NCBI GenBank assembly: GCA_002737305.1
Contig: NSII01000144.1
Coordinates: forward strand, 1,939 to 59,122
Length of the DNA: 57,184 nt
From: Synechococcus sp. Baikal-G1
Lineage (GTDB): Bacteria; Cyanobacteriota; Cyanobacteriia; PCC-6307; Cyanobiaceae
Direction of reading: 5' to 3'
The position numbers were made by a program, and so were the translations under genes. Each line of letters begins with the position of its first letter. The stretch's first letter is position 1. The notes beneath the pieces were generated by a model. That model was not told the DNA's origin and did no database searches. It worked only from the letters and a program-made list of their open reading frames with translations. Shown here piece after piece: positions 27,298-37,642 of the stretch.

Positions 27298-28662
27298 TTA
27301 TTTGGCCGGCAACCAGTGCGCCTGGCGGATCGGTTTGGCCAGCAGCTTCAAGCTCAAATTGGTGCCATCGATCAGCGCGGGCACCGCGGCCAGGCGCCCA
27401 GACTCGGGCCTGGCTTCAGGCCGAGGCCCTCTCCCAGGGGGGCTGGCCCCAAGGGGTCGCAGGGCCAGCAGCAACTGATTGCGGCTGGGATCAAACTCCA
27501 GGCTGGTGCCCGGCTCGAATTCCCAGCCTTTCAGCTGCTTGCGTTGCAGGATCTGACCGTCATGGTTGAAGGCCAGCAGCTGCAGCCTGGGTTGGCCTAC
27601 CCCATCAACCAGCAGCAGCCACACCCGTTGCCCCCTGCCGGCACAGGCACTCGCAGCCACCCCCTCGCGGCCCTGCCAGAGGGTGCGGGGCGGCTGCCCC
27701 GGCTCCACCAGCTCCAAGGACCGGGTGAAATCGGGCCGGTAGTGCACCAAGAGGGCCCGGCCACCGCTCGGGCAGAAGGCACTGAGATCGCGGTTACCAG
27801 GCAGCATTTGGCGGTTCTGGGGCTGGCCCGGTAGCCCCATCAAGATCAAGCCCTCCGGATGGGGCACCACCAGGGAGCCGCCCTGGGGGACCAACCGGAT
27901 GGGGCCACTGGTGTCCAGCCTCAAGGGCCTGGAACGATCGCTGGCATCGCGGAGCTGGATTTGGGCCTGGCCAGAGGCCACGCTGGAGCTTTGAATCAGC
28001 AGCTCTCCCTGTTGGTTGCTACTCAAATAGGCAAACAGCAGGGGCTGGCTCGACAAGCGATCGAGCGGGCCCGGTCGGGGCTCGGCCAACCCCTGGCCCG
28101 GCTCTGCCAGGTTGCGTTGCTGCAGCGGCACCCGCCAGACCTGCACGCGCCCCTGACAATCGGCGGCGGCCAGCACCACTCCCGAGCCATCGGCCAGCAC
28201 CTCCAGGCCGGAAATCGAGGGCCAGATTGGGCTGAGCGCCTGCCAACGGCCGTCATGCTGTTGCAGCTGGAGCTGGTCACCAGCCCCCAGCGGCACGACC
28301 GCCACGATCCTGGGACGGGGATCCCAACGCCAAAGCTGGGGGACCATGGCCACCTGGCGCTGATCGCGGCCCGCCACCTTGAGGCTGATGGGCCCGTCCA
28401 GCGGGCCCGTGGGGCCGAGCAACAGTCGCAAGGTATGGCCGTCGCCCAGCCAGCTGTGGGCTAACTGCGGCGCCAAAACGCTGCCACGTTGCAGGCTGGC
28501 CCGGTCCATCGGACGGCTGAAGCGCAGGTCCAGGGCCCCGGGGCCGGAACTGGCCAGGGCAGGCTGAACCCGCACCAGGCGGGGCGGACGCCGCAGCAGG
28601 ATCTGCTGCTGAACCAGGCCCAACAGACCCGCAGCAGCCAGCAGCCAAGGCCAGGGTTTCAT
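27298..28662 (-). CDS. Membrane-anchored or secreted protein of unknown function
   Basis: In 454 residues there is an N-terminal signal/anchor helix (PWPWLLAAAGLLGLVQQQILL). Next comes a possible Ig-like segment (LDLRFSRPMDRASLQRGSVL, resembling the bacterial Ig-like SbsA type). The rest is rich in short beta-strand repeats with W, G and D spacing, as in a beta-propeller (PRIVAVVPLGAGDQLQLQQ; SGLEVLADGSGVVLAAA). No catalytic motif is seen. The stop codon of the upstream gene at 28659 overlaps its start (ATGA), so it is coupled to the TIGR03943/permease pair. This makes it a candidate periplasmic partner of that system. Confidence 0.8.
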   Translation of the reverse strand: MKPWPWLLAAAGLLGLVQQQILLRRPPRLVRVQPALASSGPGALDLRFSRPMDRASLQRGSVLAPQLAHSWLGDGHTLRLLLGPTGPLDGPISLKVAGRDQRQVAMVPQLWRWDPRPRIVAVVPLGAGDQLQLQQHDGRWQALSPIWPSISGLEVLADGSGVVLAAADCQGRVQVWRVPLQQRNLAEPGQGLAEPRPGPLDRLSSQPLLFAYLSSNQQGELLIQSSSVASGQAQIQLRDASDRSRPLRLDTSGPIRLVPQGGSLVVPHPEGLILMGLPGQPQNRQMLPGNRDLSAFCPSGGRALLVHYRPDFTRSLELVEPGQPPRTLWQGREGVAASACAGRGQRVWLLLVDGVGQPRLQLLAFNHDGQILQRKQLKGWEFEPGTSLEFDPSRNQLLLALRPLGASPPGRGPRPEARPESGRLAAVPALIDGTNLSLKLLAKPIRQAHWLPAK

Positions 28663-29333
28663 GCTTCGAAGGGGCGAGCGGGCCTGGCAATCGGCACAAT
28701 CCGGCTGGGGATGACCAGGCTGCGGACCTGGCCGGCGCGCGTCTCCACGCCCATGACGCCCTCAATGGCCAGCCATTGGTCGGTCTGGGGCGGCGGCCCG
28801 GATTGGGGCCAGCGCACCGGTAGGGCGATGGGGGTGGCATCGGCGATGCAGCAGCGCACCAGCAACCTCGCTAACTGGGGCGGCCCCTCGGCCATCGGCA
28901 GCACAAAGCCCTGGATGCGCACGGGATCCCCTTCATAGAGACGGGGATCCGGTTCCAGCACCAGCAAACGCACCCAGTCGGTGAGGCTGCGCTGGGCTGG
29001 GGGCAGCACAAAGCTGAGTTCCTCAGGGGCCAAGGGCTCGCCGCTGCGGTTGGCTGCCAGATCTGAGAAGGAGGGTTGGGGCGGGATCAACACCATGGCG
29101 ATGGCCACCAGGGCCGCCAACAGCCAACTGGCGGCCTCCCGCCTGCGTGGGGCGGAGCGGCTAAGGCGGCCCCGCCAGTCCAGGATCGCCAGCCCCAGGA
29201 GCAGCACTCCCGTGACCACGATGGCGCCATGGAAAGGGGCCCGCACCAGCAGATTGAGGCGGCCCGTGCTGAAACTGATCAAGAGCACCCCCCCCCAAAG
29301 GCCCAAACAAAGCGAACGCCAGCCCATGGCCAT
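28659..29333 (-). CDS. TIGR03943 family protein (partner of DUF318 permease)
   Basis: About 224 residues from the ATG at 29333, two bases after the permease stop. Two N-terminal membrane helices (LCLGLWGGVLLISFSTG and AIVVTGVLLLGLAILDW) and a third (SWLLAALVAIAMVLIPP) precede a soluble domain with YEGDPVRIQGFV and ARLLVRCCIADATPIALPV. The CC-I-A-D-A motif and the pairing with a DUF318 permease are typical of TIGR03943. The function is unknown. The pair is often found near metal-responsive genes; here zur and znuA are next door. Confidence 0.85.
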   Translation of the reverse strand: MAMGWRSLCLGLWGGVLLISFSTGRLNLLVRAPFHGAIVVTGVLLLGLAILDWRGRLSRSAPRRREAASWLLAALVAIAMVLIPPQPSFSDLAANRSGEPLAPEELSFVLPPAQRSLTDWVRLLVLEPDPRLYEGDPVRIQGFVLPMAEGPPQLARLLVRCCIADATPIALPVRWPQSGPPPQTDQWLAIEGVMGVETRAGQVRSLVIPSRIVPIARPARPFEA

Positions 29334-29335
29334 GG

Positions 29336-30292
29336 TTAAAGCTTCCAAAGGTTGATCCACTGGCCGATCAGCAGCACCACCAGGGCAGTGCCCGCCACCG
29401 TGAGTCCCAGGGCGCGGGGCCGCAGCAGGAGGCCAAAGAGGCTGAGCGATTTGAGGTCAATCACGGGCCCCAGCAGCAGAAAGGCCAGCAGGGCCCCCGG
29501 GGTGACATGGGCGGCAAACGCCAAGGCCAGGAACGCATCAACGCTGGAGCAGACCGACACCACCACGGCCAGGAGCATCAGGCTCAGGATCGAGAGGGTG
29601 GGCGCATCGCCCACGGCCAGCAACCAGCTGCGGGGCAGCAGGGTTTGGACCATCGCGGCGATGGCACAGCCCAACACGAGGAGGGACGCCAGATTGAGAA
29701 ATTCCCGCACCCCATGGCCCAGGGCCTCGGACGCCGGCAGCCGCTTCACGGCCCCAGGCCGGGGCAGCCGCTGGCCTAGGAGCCCGGTGCCGCGCTGCAA
29801 CAGGGAGACCTCAGCCAACGGTTGATTCAAGCGTCGCTCGGCGAGCAGCTCGGCGGTGAGCAGGTCCTGCTCGGGCAGGAGCCTTAAAAGCAAGGTCAGC
29901 ACCATCGCAATGGCCAGGGCCCCCAGGGGCCGGGCGGCCAGTAGCCAGGGTTGGTCTGGGAAGGCGGCCCAGGTGCTGGCCAACACGATCGGATTGAGCA
30001 CCGGCGCAGCAAACAGGAAGCCGAGGGCCGTGGCCAGGGGTGCTCCCCCCGCCAGCAGACGCCGGGCCACGGGCACGTTGCCACATTCACAGGCCGGCAG
30101 GGCAAAGCCCAGGGCCGCCCCGGTGAGGGGGCCCAGCAGGGGATGGGCCGGCAAGCGCTGCAGCCAGCGCCCCCCCGGACTGAGCCAGCGGGCCAGGGAG
30201 GCAATCACGACACCGATGAGCAGAAAGGGCAGGGCCTCAATCACCAAGCCCTGAAAGACCGCCCACATGGTGCCGAGCTTGTCCACGCCCAT
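29336..30292 (-). CDS. DUF318 (UPF0718) permease
   Basis: A polytopic membrane protein of ~318 residues with about eight helices. The motif ALPACECGNVPVARRLLAGG (about 72-91) carries two Cys around a Glu, and VVSVCSSVDAFLALAFAAHV has a third conserved Cys. Both are characteristic of this permease family and could bind metal or thiol cargo. It is the first gene of a three-gene minus-strand unit (permease, TIGR03943, beta-rich protein). It is divergent from zur, with ~120 bases between the starts. The ATG at 30292 (MGVDKLGTMWAVFQGL) is chosen over the one at 30322. Confidence 0.88.
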   Translation of the reverse strand: MGVDKLGTMWAVFQGLVIEALPFLLIGVVIASLARWLSPGGRWLQRLPAHPLLGPLTGAALGFALPACECGNVPVARRLLAGGAPLATALGFLFAAPVLNPIVLASTWAAFPDQPWLLAARPLGALAIAMVLTLLLRLLPEQDLLTAELLAERRLNQPLAEVSLLQRGTGLLGQRLPRPGAVKRLPASEALGHGVREFLNLASLLVLGCAIAAMVQTLLPRSWLLAVGDAPTLSILSLMLLAVVVSVCSSVDAFLALAFAAHVTPGALLAFLLLGPVIDLKSLSLFGLLLRPRALGLTVAGTALVVLLIGQWINLWKL

Positions 30293-30415
30293 CACTGCGT
30301 TGCCTGCAGGCCCCCGTACCATCCCTTCTAAGTCAGGCCGGCCCTGCGGCCTGCAGACCAGGGCTTGGAGGCTGAAAAGGGCTGCATAGGATCACGGGGT
30401 CTTCCACGCCAGGCC

Positions 30416-30823
30416 ATGGCCCCTCCGGTCGCCGCAGCAGGCCTCAAGGACAAGCAGGAACGGCTGCTGGAGCAACTGCTTCAAGCGGACACGGAACTCA
30501 CGGGCCAACAGGTCCATGCCCTGTTGCGCCAGAGCGAGCTGCCCATGGGCCTGGCCACGGTGTATCGCCATTTGCGCCTGCTGCAGCAAAAGGACCTGGT
30601 GCGCTGCCGCCAACTGCCCAACGGCGAGGCGCTCTATGCCCCCACCGAGCGGGATGAGCACCACCTCACCTGCGTCGACTGCGGAGCCACCACCCTGCTG
30701 GAGCAATGCCCCATGCCCGAGGTGCACCTCCATGGCGAGCAGGCCTCCGGCTTCCGGTTGCTGTTCCACACCCTGGAGTTTTTTGGCCTCTGCAGCACCT
30801 GCCAGGAGCGGCAAGCCCCCTAG
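30416..30823 (+). CDS. zur: Fur-family metalloregulator, probably zinc-responsive Zur
   Basis: A 135-residue winged-helix repressor. The recognition helix lies in MGLATVYRHLRLLQQKDLV. The structural zinc site is CVDCG ... CSTC near the C-terminus. The regulatory metal residues include HHLTC and LHGEQASGFRLLFHTLEFFG. The FurC/PerR, Fur and Zur branches are hard to separate by eye. The immediately following znuA and the operator-like palindrome between them favour Zur. The start is taken at ATG 30416; an upstream start at 30365 would add 17 residues. Confidence 0.85.
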   Translation: MAPPVAAAGLKDKQERLLEQLLQADTELTGQQVHALLRQSELPMGLATVYRHLRLLQQKDLVRCRQLPNGEALYAPTERDEHHLTCVDCGATTLLEQCPMPEVHLHGEQASGFRLLFHTLEFFGLCSTCQERQAP

Positions 30824-30846
30824 CGCCCCTGCCAGGCCGAAAAGCG

Positions 30847-30859
30847 AGAACGGTTATCA
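30847..30859 (+). promoter_or_regulatory. Candidate Zur operator upstream of znuA
   Basis: GAGAAC-G-GTTATC is a 6-1-6 inverted repeat with one mismatch; the perfect form would be GATAAC-G-GTTATC. It lies 24 bases after the zur stop and 51 bases before the znuA ATG. It resembles the AT-rich TGATAA-N-TTATCA type bound by bacterial Zur proteins. One arm (GTTATCA) is better than the other. Confidence 0.6.
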
Positions 30860-30910
30860 TTTCGAGGCGAGACCGGCGGGCTTTCCTGCTGCCGCTCCCG
30901 CTTCCCAGTG

Positions 30911-32002
30911 ATGGATCCCGTGCTCCACTCCCCTTTGCGGCGTATCACCCAGACCGCCTTCGCCCTGGCAGCCCTGGGGCCGGCCCTGGCCCTGGTGGCT
31001 TGTGGCCCCAACCGGGGTCCAGAAGTGGTGGCCGCCGATGGGGTGCTTTGCGACCTCAGCCAGCGACTCGCCGGCAGCGACCTCCAGGTGGCCTGCCTGC
31101 TCCAACCCGGCGACGACCCCCACCAGTTCCACCTCACGCCCCAGCAAAGCCAGCAACTCAAAGGAGCCCAACTGGTGCTGATCAATGGCTATGGCCTCAC
31201 CCCAGCCCTTGAAAAGCAAGCCCGGGCGGTCGCCGTGGCCGAGCGGGCCGTGCCGAATAGCCCCAAGCTGGAGGAGCCAGCCGGGACCCACGGCGAGGGC
31301 CTGGAGCGCTCCAAGCCGGATGCCGACAACCACCCCGAAGAAGGCCACACCGAAGAAGGCCCCCGGGAAGAAGGCCACCGCGAAGAAGGCCACGGCCATG
31401 GCGACCGGGATCCCCATGTTTGGCATGACCCCGCCCAGGCGAGCGCCATGGTGCGGCTGGTGGCCCAGCAACTCGAAACCCTCAAACCGCAAGCCAGCCA
31501 ACGCATTGCCAGCCGGGCGGCGGCCATGGTGGCCGTGCTGCAGCAGCTCGATCGCTGGAACCGCCTGCAGTTCGCCACCATCCCGGCCCCGCCCAGCCCC
31601 CTGGCCACTAGCCACCGCGCCTTCGCCAGCCTGGCCCGGGCCTACGGCCTTAGGGAATTGCCAGTGGTGGACTCGCTCAGCAGCAGCCAGAGCCTGCGCC
31701 CCCAGGCCTTTGCAGCGGTGCTGGCCCAGCTCAAGCGGGACAAGGTAACAACGTTATTTGCCGAAACCCTGCCCGCCAGCAAGTCGCTGCAACGGATCAG
31801 CACCCTGAGCGGCGTACCGATCGCGCCAGCCCCGCTGGTGGCCGATGGCCTGGCCAAGGCCGAAAGCCCCCAATCCACCGGGGCTAGCTCCCTGGTCGGC
31901 ACCCTCACCGCCAACACCTGCCTAATCGTCAACGGCCTCAAGGGCCGCTGTGACCAGGCCGGCCAACGCCGCCTAGGCCAGCAATGGGCAGCAATTCAGT
32001 AG
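30911..32002 (+). CDS. znuA: Zinc ABC transporter substrate-binding lipoprotein ZnuA
   Basis: A periplasmic zinc-binding protein of 363 residues. A signal peptide ending in LALVACGPN has a lipobox. Ligand motifs of the cluster A-I family are DDPHQFHLTP and HVWHDPAQ. Between them lies a long flexible loop rich in His and Glu, typical of zinc-specific rather than manganese-specific proteins, and here built from a tandem repeat. Later ligand segments include SHRAFASLARAYGLRELP and a C-terminal Cys pair (NTCLIV/GRCDQ). ZnuB and ZnuC are not in the window. The ATG at 30911 follows a GTG at 30908. Expression is expected to rise when Zur loses zinc. Confidence 0.93.
   Translation: MDPVLHSPLRRITQTAFALAALGPALALVACGPNRGPEVVAADGVLCDLSQRLAGSDLQVACLLQPGDDPHQFHLTPQQSQQLKGAQLVLINGYGLTPALEKQARAVAVAERAVPNSPKLEEPAGTHGEGLERSKPDADNHPEEGHTEEGPREEGHREEGHGHGDRDPHVWHDPAQASAMVRLVAQQLETLKPQASQRIASRAAAMVAVLQQLDRWNRLQFATIPAPPSPLATSHRAFASLARAYGLRELPVVDSLSSSQSLRPQAFAAVLAQLKRDKVTTLFAETLPASKSLQRISTLSGVPIAPAPLVADGLAKAESPQSTGASSLVGTLTANTCLIVNGLKGRCDQAGQRRLGQQWAAIQ
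31337..31396. repeat. 15-bp tandem repeat encoding the zinc-binding loop of ZnuA
   Basis: The 12-base core gaagaaggccac recurs every 15 bases at 31337, 31352, 31367 and 31382; the second copy has one change. It encodes Glu-Glu-Gly-His/Pro-x. Slippage here would change the number of His/Glu units in the loop without a frameshift. Confidence 0.88.
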
Positions 32003-32052
32003 TCCCAGGCTAGGGCAACACACACGCACAAAACCATCTACCAACCCCAACA

Positions 32053-33651
32053 ATGGCCATCAAGCTCCTTAACTTCAGCGCAACACTGGCATTGATAGCT
32101 CTTCATGCCAGCCCCGGCAATTGTGACACGCTCACTAATGCGGAGCTAGGCAAATACTCCAACCAAAAACAGCCAACCAGTATCACACAATTTACGGATA
32201 TTCAGCCAACTGACTGAGCCTACCAATCACTCTCAAATCTTTTAGAGCGCTATGGCTGCGTGGCTGGCTATCCAAATATTACCTTCGAGGGCAAGAAGGC
32301 AATCACCCGCTTTGAAGCGGCCGCCTTATTGAACGCCTGCCTAGACCGCGTCTCCGAGGCGAGTGATCAACTTAAGACGCTGACAAAGGAATTCGAAAAG
32401 GAACTTGCGATTCTCAGAGGACGCATCGATGGACTCGCATCCCGGGTCGGCAGGCTAGACGCCAATCAATTTTCCACAACCACGAAACTTTCAGGGCAAG
32501 CCACCTATGTACTTGGCGCGAACATCTTCAGCGGCAATGCCATCAATACGCAGGCAAACACCGTCAACCTGAGGGATGGAAGCCCAATCGACCTGCCCAA
32601 TGCAACAACCCTTAACTACGACCTGCAGCTGAGCCTTGACACCAGCTTTAACGGTAAAGACCTCCTCAAAACCATCCTACGAGCCGGCAACTTTGGTTCA
32701 AGCGCCTTTGGTGGCTTTCCAGAAGGGCTTGGTCTTTCCACCCTTGAGACGGCCTTTCAAGAAGATGCCGGTGCCAACATCATTGGGATCGACAAACTGT
32801 ACTATCAAGTGCCCTTGGGCCATGGCTTTACAGCAACAGTTGGCCCCCGTGTCGGCCAGGAAGACATGCTTGCCCTATGGCCAAGCGCCTACCCGGCAGA
32901 CACCATCCTCAACGCACTCACGCTCAACGGTGCACCAGCAGCCTACAATAAAAATCTAGGTACAGGCGCTGGTCTTTGGTGGCAACAAGATGGTTATAGC
33001 GTAAGCGCAAACTATGTCGCTAGCCGTGGCAACATAGCAGCCCAGGGCGATCCTTCGGACACCACTGGAGGGCTAGGAAGCAACAGTTCTGGAGCAAGCA
33101 CAAGCCTTCAGATTGGCTACGCAGCTAATCAGTGGGGACTGGCAGCGATTTGGAGCCAAATCCAGCCATGGACAGCCATTTCAGGCAGCACTCCATTGAT
33201 CCAAACGAGCACAAGTAACACGAACAGCCAAGCCACAACCAATGCCTTTGGCCTCAGTGGCTTCTGGCAGCCCTTATCGCCAGGCTGGCTGCCCTCAATC
33301 AGCCTCGGCTGGGGCTTCAACAGCACCTCTTACCAAAGGGAGCAACCTGTGAGCAGCGTTAGCGCAAGCCAATCCTGGATGGCAGGCCTGCAATGGAAAG
33401 ATGTCCTTGCCAAAGGCAATGATTTCGGCATGGCCGTGGGCCAGCCCACATTTGCCACCGCCTTAACAGGCTCTACAATTCCTGACGACGGTAACTTCGT
33501 CTGGGAATGGTGGTACAAACTACAGATCTCCGACAATATCACTGTGACGCCTGCCTTAATCTATCTAAGCAGACCCCTAGGACAAAGCACCCCATCGAAC
33601 CAAGTCTTTAGCCAGTTTGGCGCACTGGTTAAAACAAGTTTTAGCTTCTGA
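32053..33651 (+). pseudogene. SLH-domain outer-membrane porin, interrupted by an in-frame TGA
   Basis: A cyanobacterial SomA/iron-stress type porin: signal peptide (MAIKLLNFSATLALIALHAS), N-terminal SLH domain, coiled-coil linker (SDQLKTLTKEFEKELAILRG) and a beta-barrel ending in Phe (SFSF). Codon 55 is TGA (32215-32217). The context TD-stop-AYQSLSNLLERYGC fits the SLH pattern, in which Trp (TGG) is usual. The frame is open on both sides: codon 1 at 32053 and 478 codons beyond the stop. The gene is clearly more AT-rich than its neighbours. It is either a nonsense-mutated gene, a sequencing error (one G to A), or a case of readthrough or internal restart near 32260. A restart would lack the signal peptide. 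Confidence 0.8.
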
Positions 33652-33674
33652 CGCCATTAATGAATACAACATAG

Positions 33675-34658
33675 CTATAGCCCTGCCCTATCTCTGGCAC
33701 CGGGTTCGTCTGTCAACGGTGCACTTGGATCTAGCCCCTCCAACTCGCCAGCAAACACCCGGCTAGCCGTGATGTCTTCAGCCTCAATCGTGATTAGGTC
33801 CCGCTTGGTGAGCCCCGCGGCCATGGCATTGAAAAGCCGATTGGCCTGGCGCATGCGGGCCCGATCAATGGCATTGCGGATCGAGCGGGCATTGGCAAAA
33901 AAGGGCAACAACATGCGCCGCTGAATATATTCCGCAAAAACCACCGTGGCCTCTTCACTGAGCCGGTAGTTTTCCTTTGCCAGGATTAGCTTTGCAATCG
34001 CTAGCAACTCCGGAACATTGTAATCCGGGAAATCGATATGATTGGCCACCCGGGAAGAGAGGCCGGGATTGGATTGATAAAACACATCCATCCGGTCCTT
34101 GTAGCCGGCAAAGATTACCACCAGATCCTCCCGGTTTGCCTCCATGACTTGGAGCAGGATCTCGATCGCCTCGGCGCCATAGTCCCGTTCATTTTCAGGG
34201 CGATAGAGGTAATAGGCCTCATCAATAAACAGCACGCCACCCATCGCCTTTTTCAGCATCTCCCGGGTCTTGGGGGCCGTGTGGCCGATGTACTGGCCAA
34301 CCAGATCATCCCGGGTGGCCGTGACCACATGGCCCTTGCGCACATAGCCAAGCCGATGCAGGATCTTGGACATGCGCTCGGCCACGGTGGTCTTGCCGGT
34401 GCCCGGCCGACCGGTGAACGACATATGCAAGCTGGGGGCCGTGGTCGCCAGCCCCACCTGCTTGCGGGCCCGCTCCACCACCAGCAGGGCGGCGATCTCC
34501 CGGATCCGGGTTTTCACCGGACGCAGGCCGATCAACTCCTGATCAAGCTGGTCGAGCACCTCCTTCACATGGCCACCTTCGTAGGCGGCTTTGAGATCAA
34601 CCGGGGTCAGGTCGTCGCTGATGGCGTCCGCGATGCCCTCGGGATCAGAGCAACCCAT
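33675..34658 (-). CDS. cbbX: Rubisco activase CbbX
   Basis: An AAA+ ATPase that removes inhibitory sugar phosphates from Rubisco. In ~327 residues: Walker [15 protein letters not shown], Walker [17 protein letters not shown], pore-loop region [19 protein letters not shown], and sensor/arginine finger region [17 protein letters not shown]. CbbX is best known with red-type form I Rubisco. Alpha-cyanobacteria also carry it next to form IA enzymes. The ATG at 34658 overlaps the end of the acRAF gene by 14 bases. It is the last gene of the CCM unit and converges on the porin frame with 23 bases between the stops. The DNA is less GC-rich than further upstream in the unit. Confidence 0.95.
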   Translation of the reverse strand: MGCSDPEGIADAISDDLTPVDLKAAYEGGHVKEVLDQLDQELIGLRPVKTRIREIAALLVVERARKQVGLATTAPSLHMSFTGRPGTGKTTVAERMSKILHRLGYVRKGHVVTATRDDLVGQYIGHTAPKTREMLKKAMGGVLFIDEAYYLYRPENERDYGAEAIEILLQVMEANREDLVVIFAGYKDRMDVFYQSNPGLSSRVANHIDFPDYNVPELLAIAKLILAKENYRLSEEATVVFAEYIQRRMLLPFFANARSIRNAIDRARMRQANRLFNAMAAGLTKRDLITIEAEDITASRVFAGELEGLDPSAPLTDEPGARDRAGL

Positions 34659-34890
34659 CGATCGCCGCCGCAAAGGCCTGATCGACCTCACCGATGGCGC
34701 CATCCTCCTCTTCGGCGCGCAGGGTGATATTCACATAGGTGCGACCAAAGCTGATATCGGGAAAGCGGCTTTGCTGCTCCGAGAGCGTGTTAAGGCGCTC
34801 CAAAAAGCCCCGGGTGGCTTCGTACTCACTGAATTCGATGCGACGCTCAAGCCGATCGGGGCGGGGTCGCTGGGTCCAGGGCTGCTCCAT
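34645..34890 (-). CDS. Alpha-carboxysome Rubisco assembly factor acRAF (PCD-like)
   Basis: An 81-residue protein with the pterin-4a-carbinolamine dehydratase fold: [35 protein letters not shown] and [19 protein letters not shown]. The pterin enzyme active-site His-His pair of true PCDs (usually HHP) is replaced (FPDISFG). This is as expected for acRAF, a chaperone for form IA Rubisco folding and assembly. Its location between chpX and cbbX in the cso cluster supports this role. It is translated just ahead of cbbX with overlapping ends. Confidence 0.9.
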   Translation of the reverse strand: MEQPWTQRPRPDRLERRIEFSEYEATRGFLERLNTLSEQQSRFPDISFGRTYVNITLRAEEEDGAIGEVDQAFAAAIDGLL

Positions 34891-34934
34891 GGCTTGAATT
34901 TAGAACTTCATGGGCATGGGTATGGGGTTTGAAA

Positions 34935-36082
34935 TCAGGAGGCGGCCCTGAGGCAATCGGTGCGGGCCAGGGCAAGCCGGCTCGCCCAGGCGCGGGCATA
35001 GGTCTGATTGGCGGCCTCGGCCTCGGGATCGCTGCTGCCGAGCGGATAGGCGAAGGTGCCGGCGATGGCGGCATTGGTGACGCAGAACATCGCCTTCTGG
35101 AAGCTGGCGCAGATCTTGACGCGCACATCGCCTTCGCCGCGGCTGCGCTGCAGGTACCAATCGTGCAGCGCAGCCGGCAGATGGCGATACATGTCCTGCA
35201 TCAACAGGCTGGGGGGGATGCCAGCCCCCATGGTGGGCAGGGGATCGGCGAACAGGGCGCCGTAGGCGAATTGTCCCTGGTCAGGCGAGATCTGCTGGGC
35301 CTGGGCGTTAAAACTGACCGTGCCCAGAAAGGGCATACCCCGCAGAAACACTGCTTCGACGTAGGGAACGGCCACATCGGCCAGGAAGGTGAGGCCGGCC
35401 TCGGGTGGCAACACCCAGAAGGCCTGCTGGTCGATCGTCACCGCGTAGGTGATTGGCTGGGCTGCCGCAGCCACCAGGCCCTGCTTCAGGAAGTCCACCA
35501 CTTGGGCGATCGTCGCCACCCGCCCATCCCGCTCGGCGGCGGCAAGGTCGATGAACAGATCACTCATGACCCGCCAAAACTGGCCCAGGGCATGGGTGGT
35601 GGCGGCAGTGCGGATCAGCTCAGGCAGGAACTGGCGAAACAGGGGATCGAGCAGGCTCAACAGCAGATCATTGCGGCGCTTGACCTTGATGACCTGGCCG
35701 CAAAGATCGGCGAAAGCCTGGGAATCAAGGTAGGCATCGAGGCCACCGGTGCCATGCCAGAGCATGGCCTTCATGCAATATTCGGCGTACTCAAAATTGA
35801 TGCGGTCATGGTTGAGATGGCGCCAGATTTTAGCTGGGCTCAAGTTGCCATCAAGGAACTTAAAAACTGGAAAGGGGTTGAGAAATTGCTGTTCGGCCTG
35901 ATAAATCAGGTTACGGCTGTAGGCATCAAGAACCTCCCCATAACTCTCCAGCACCCCCACCACTTCCAAGACATGGTCGGAGGTTTCCGCAAGCAGGGTC
36001 TCGCCAGCCAGCAAGCGGCGTTCCAGTTCCGCTGCCGAAGGCATGTCGCCCCGGAAGGTGAGATCGGCAGAAATGACTGGCA

Positions 36083-36083
<1 letters not shown>
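34935..36083 (-). CDS. chpX: CO2 hydration protein ChpX/CupB type
   Basis: A 382-residue subunit of the CO2-uptake NDH-1MS' complex. It converts CO2 to bicarbonate at the thylakoid membrane, coupled to plastoquinone reduction by the complex. The sequence fits the Chp family: NPFPVFKFLDGNLSPAKIWRHL, NFEYAEYCMKAMLWHGTGGLD and LGTVSFNAQAQQISPDQGQFAYG. It contains several conserved His and Cys that could bind zinc. The start overlaps the ndhD stop (TGATG). Assignment to CupB rather than CupA rests on the ndhF-ndhD-chp order and the alpha-cyanobacterial setting. Confidence 0.92.

Positions 36084-37641
<1,558 letters not shown>

Positions 37642-37642
<1 letters not shown>

Noticed and set aside
32053-34700. 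AT-richer stretch as a genomic island
   Set aside because: The stretch includes the porin frame and cbbX, both expected at such loci; no integrase, tRNA or flanking repeat was seen.
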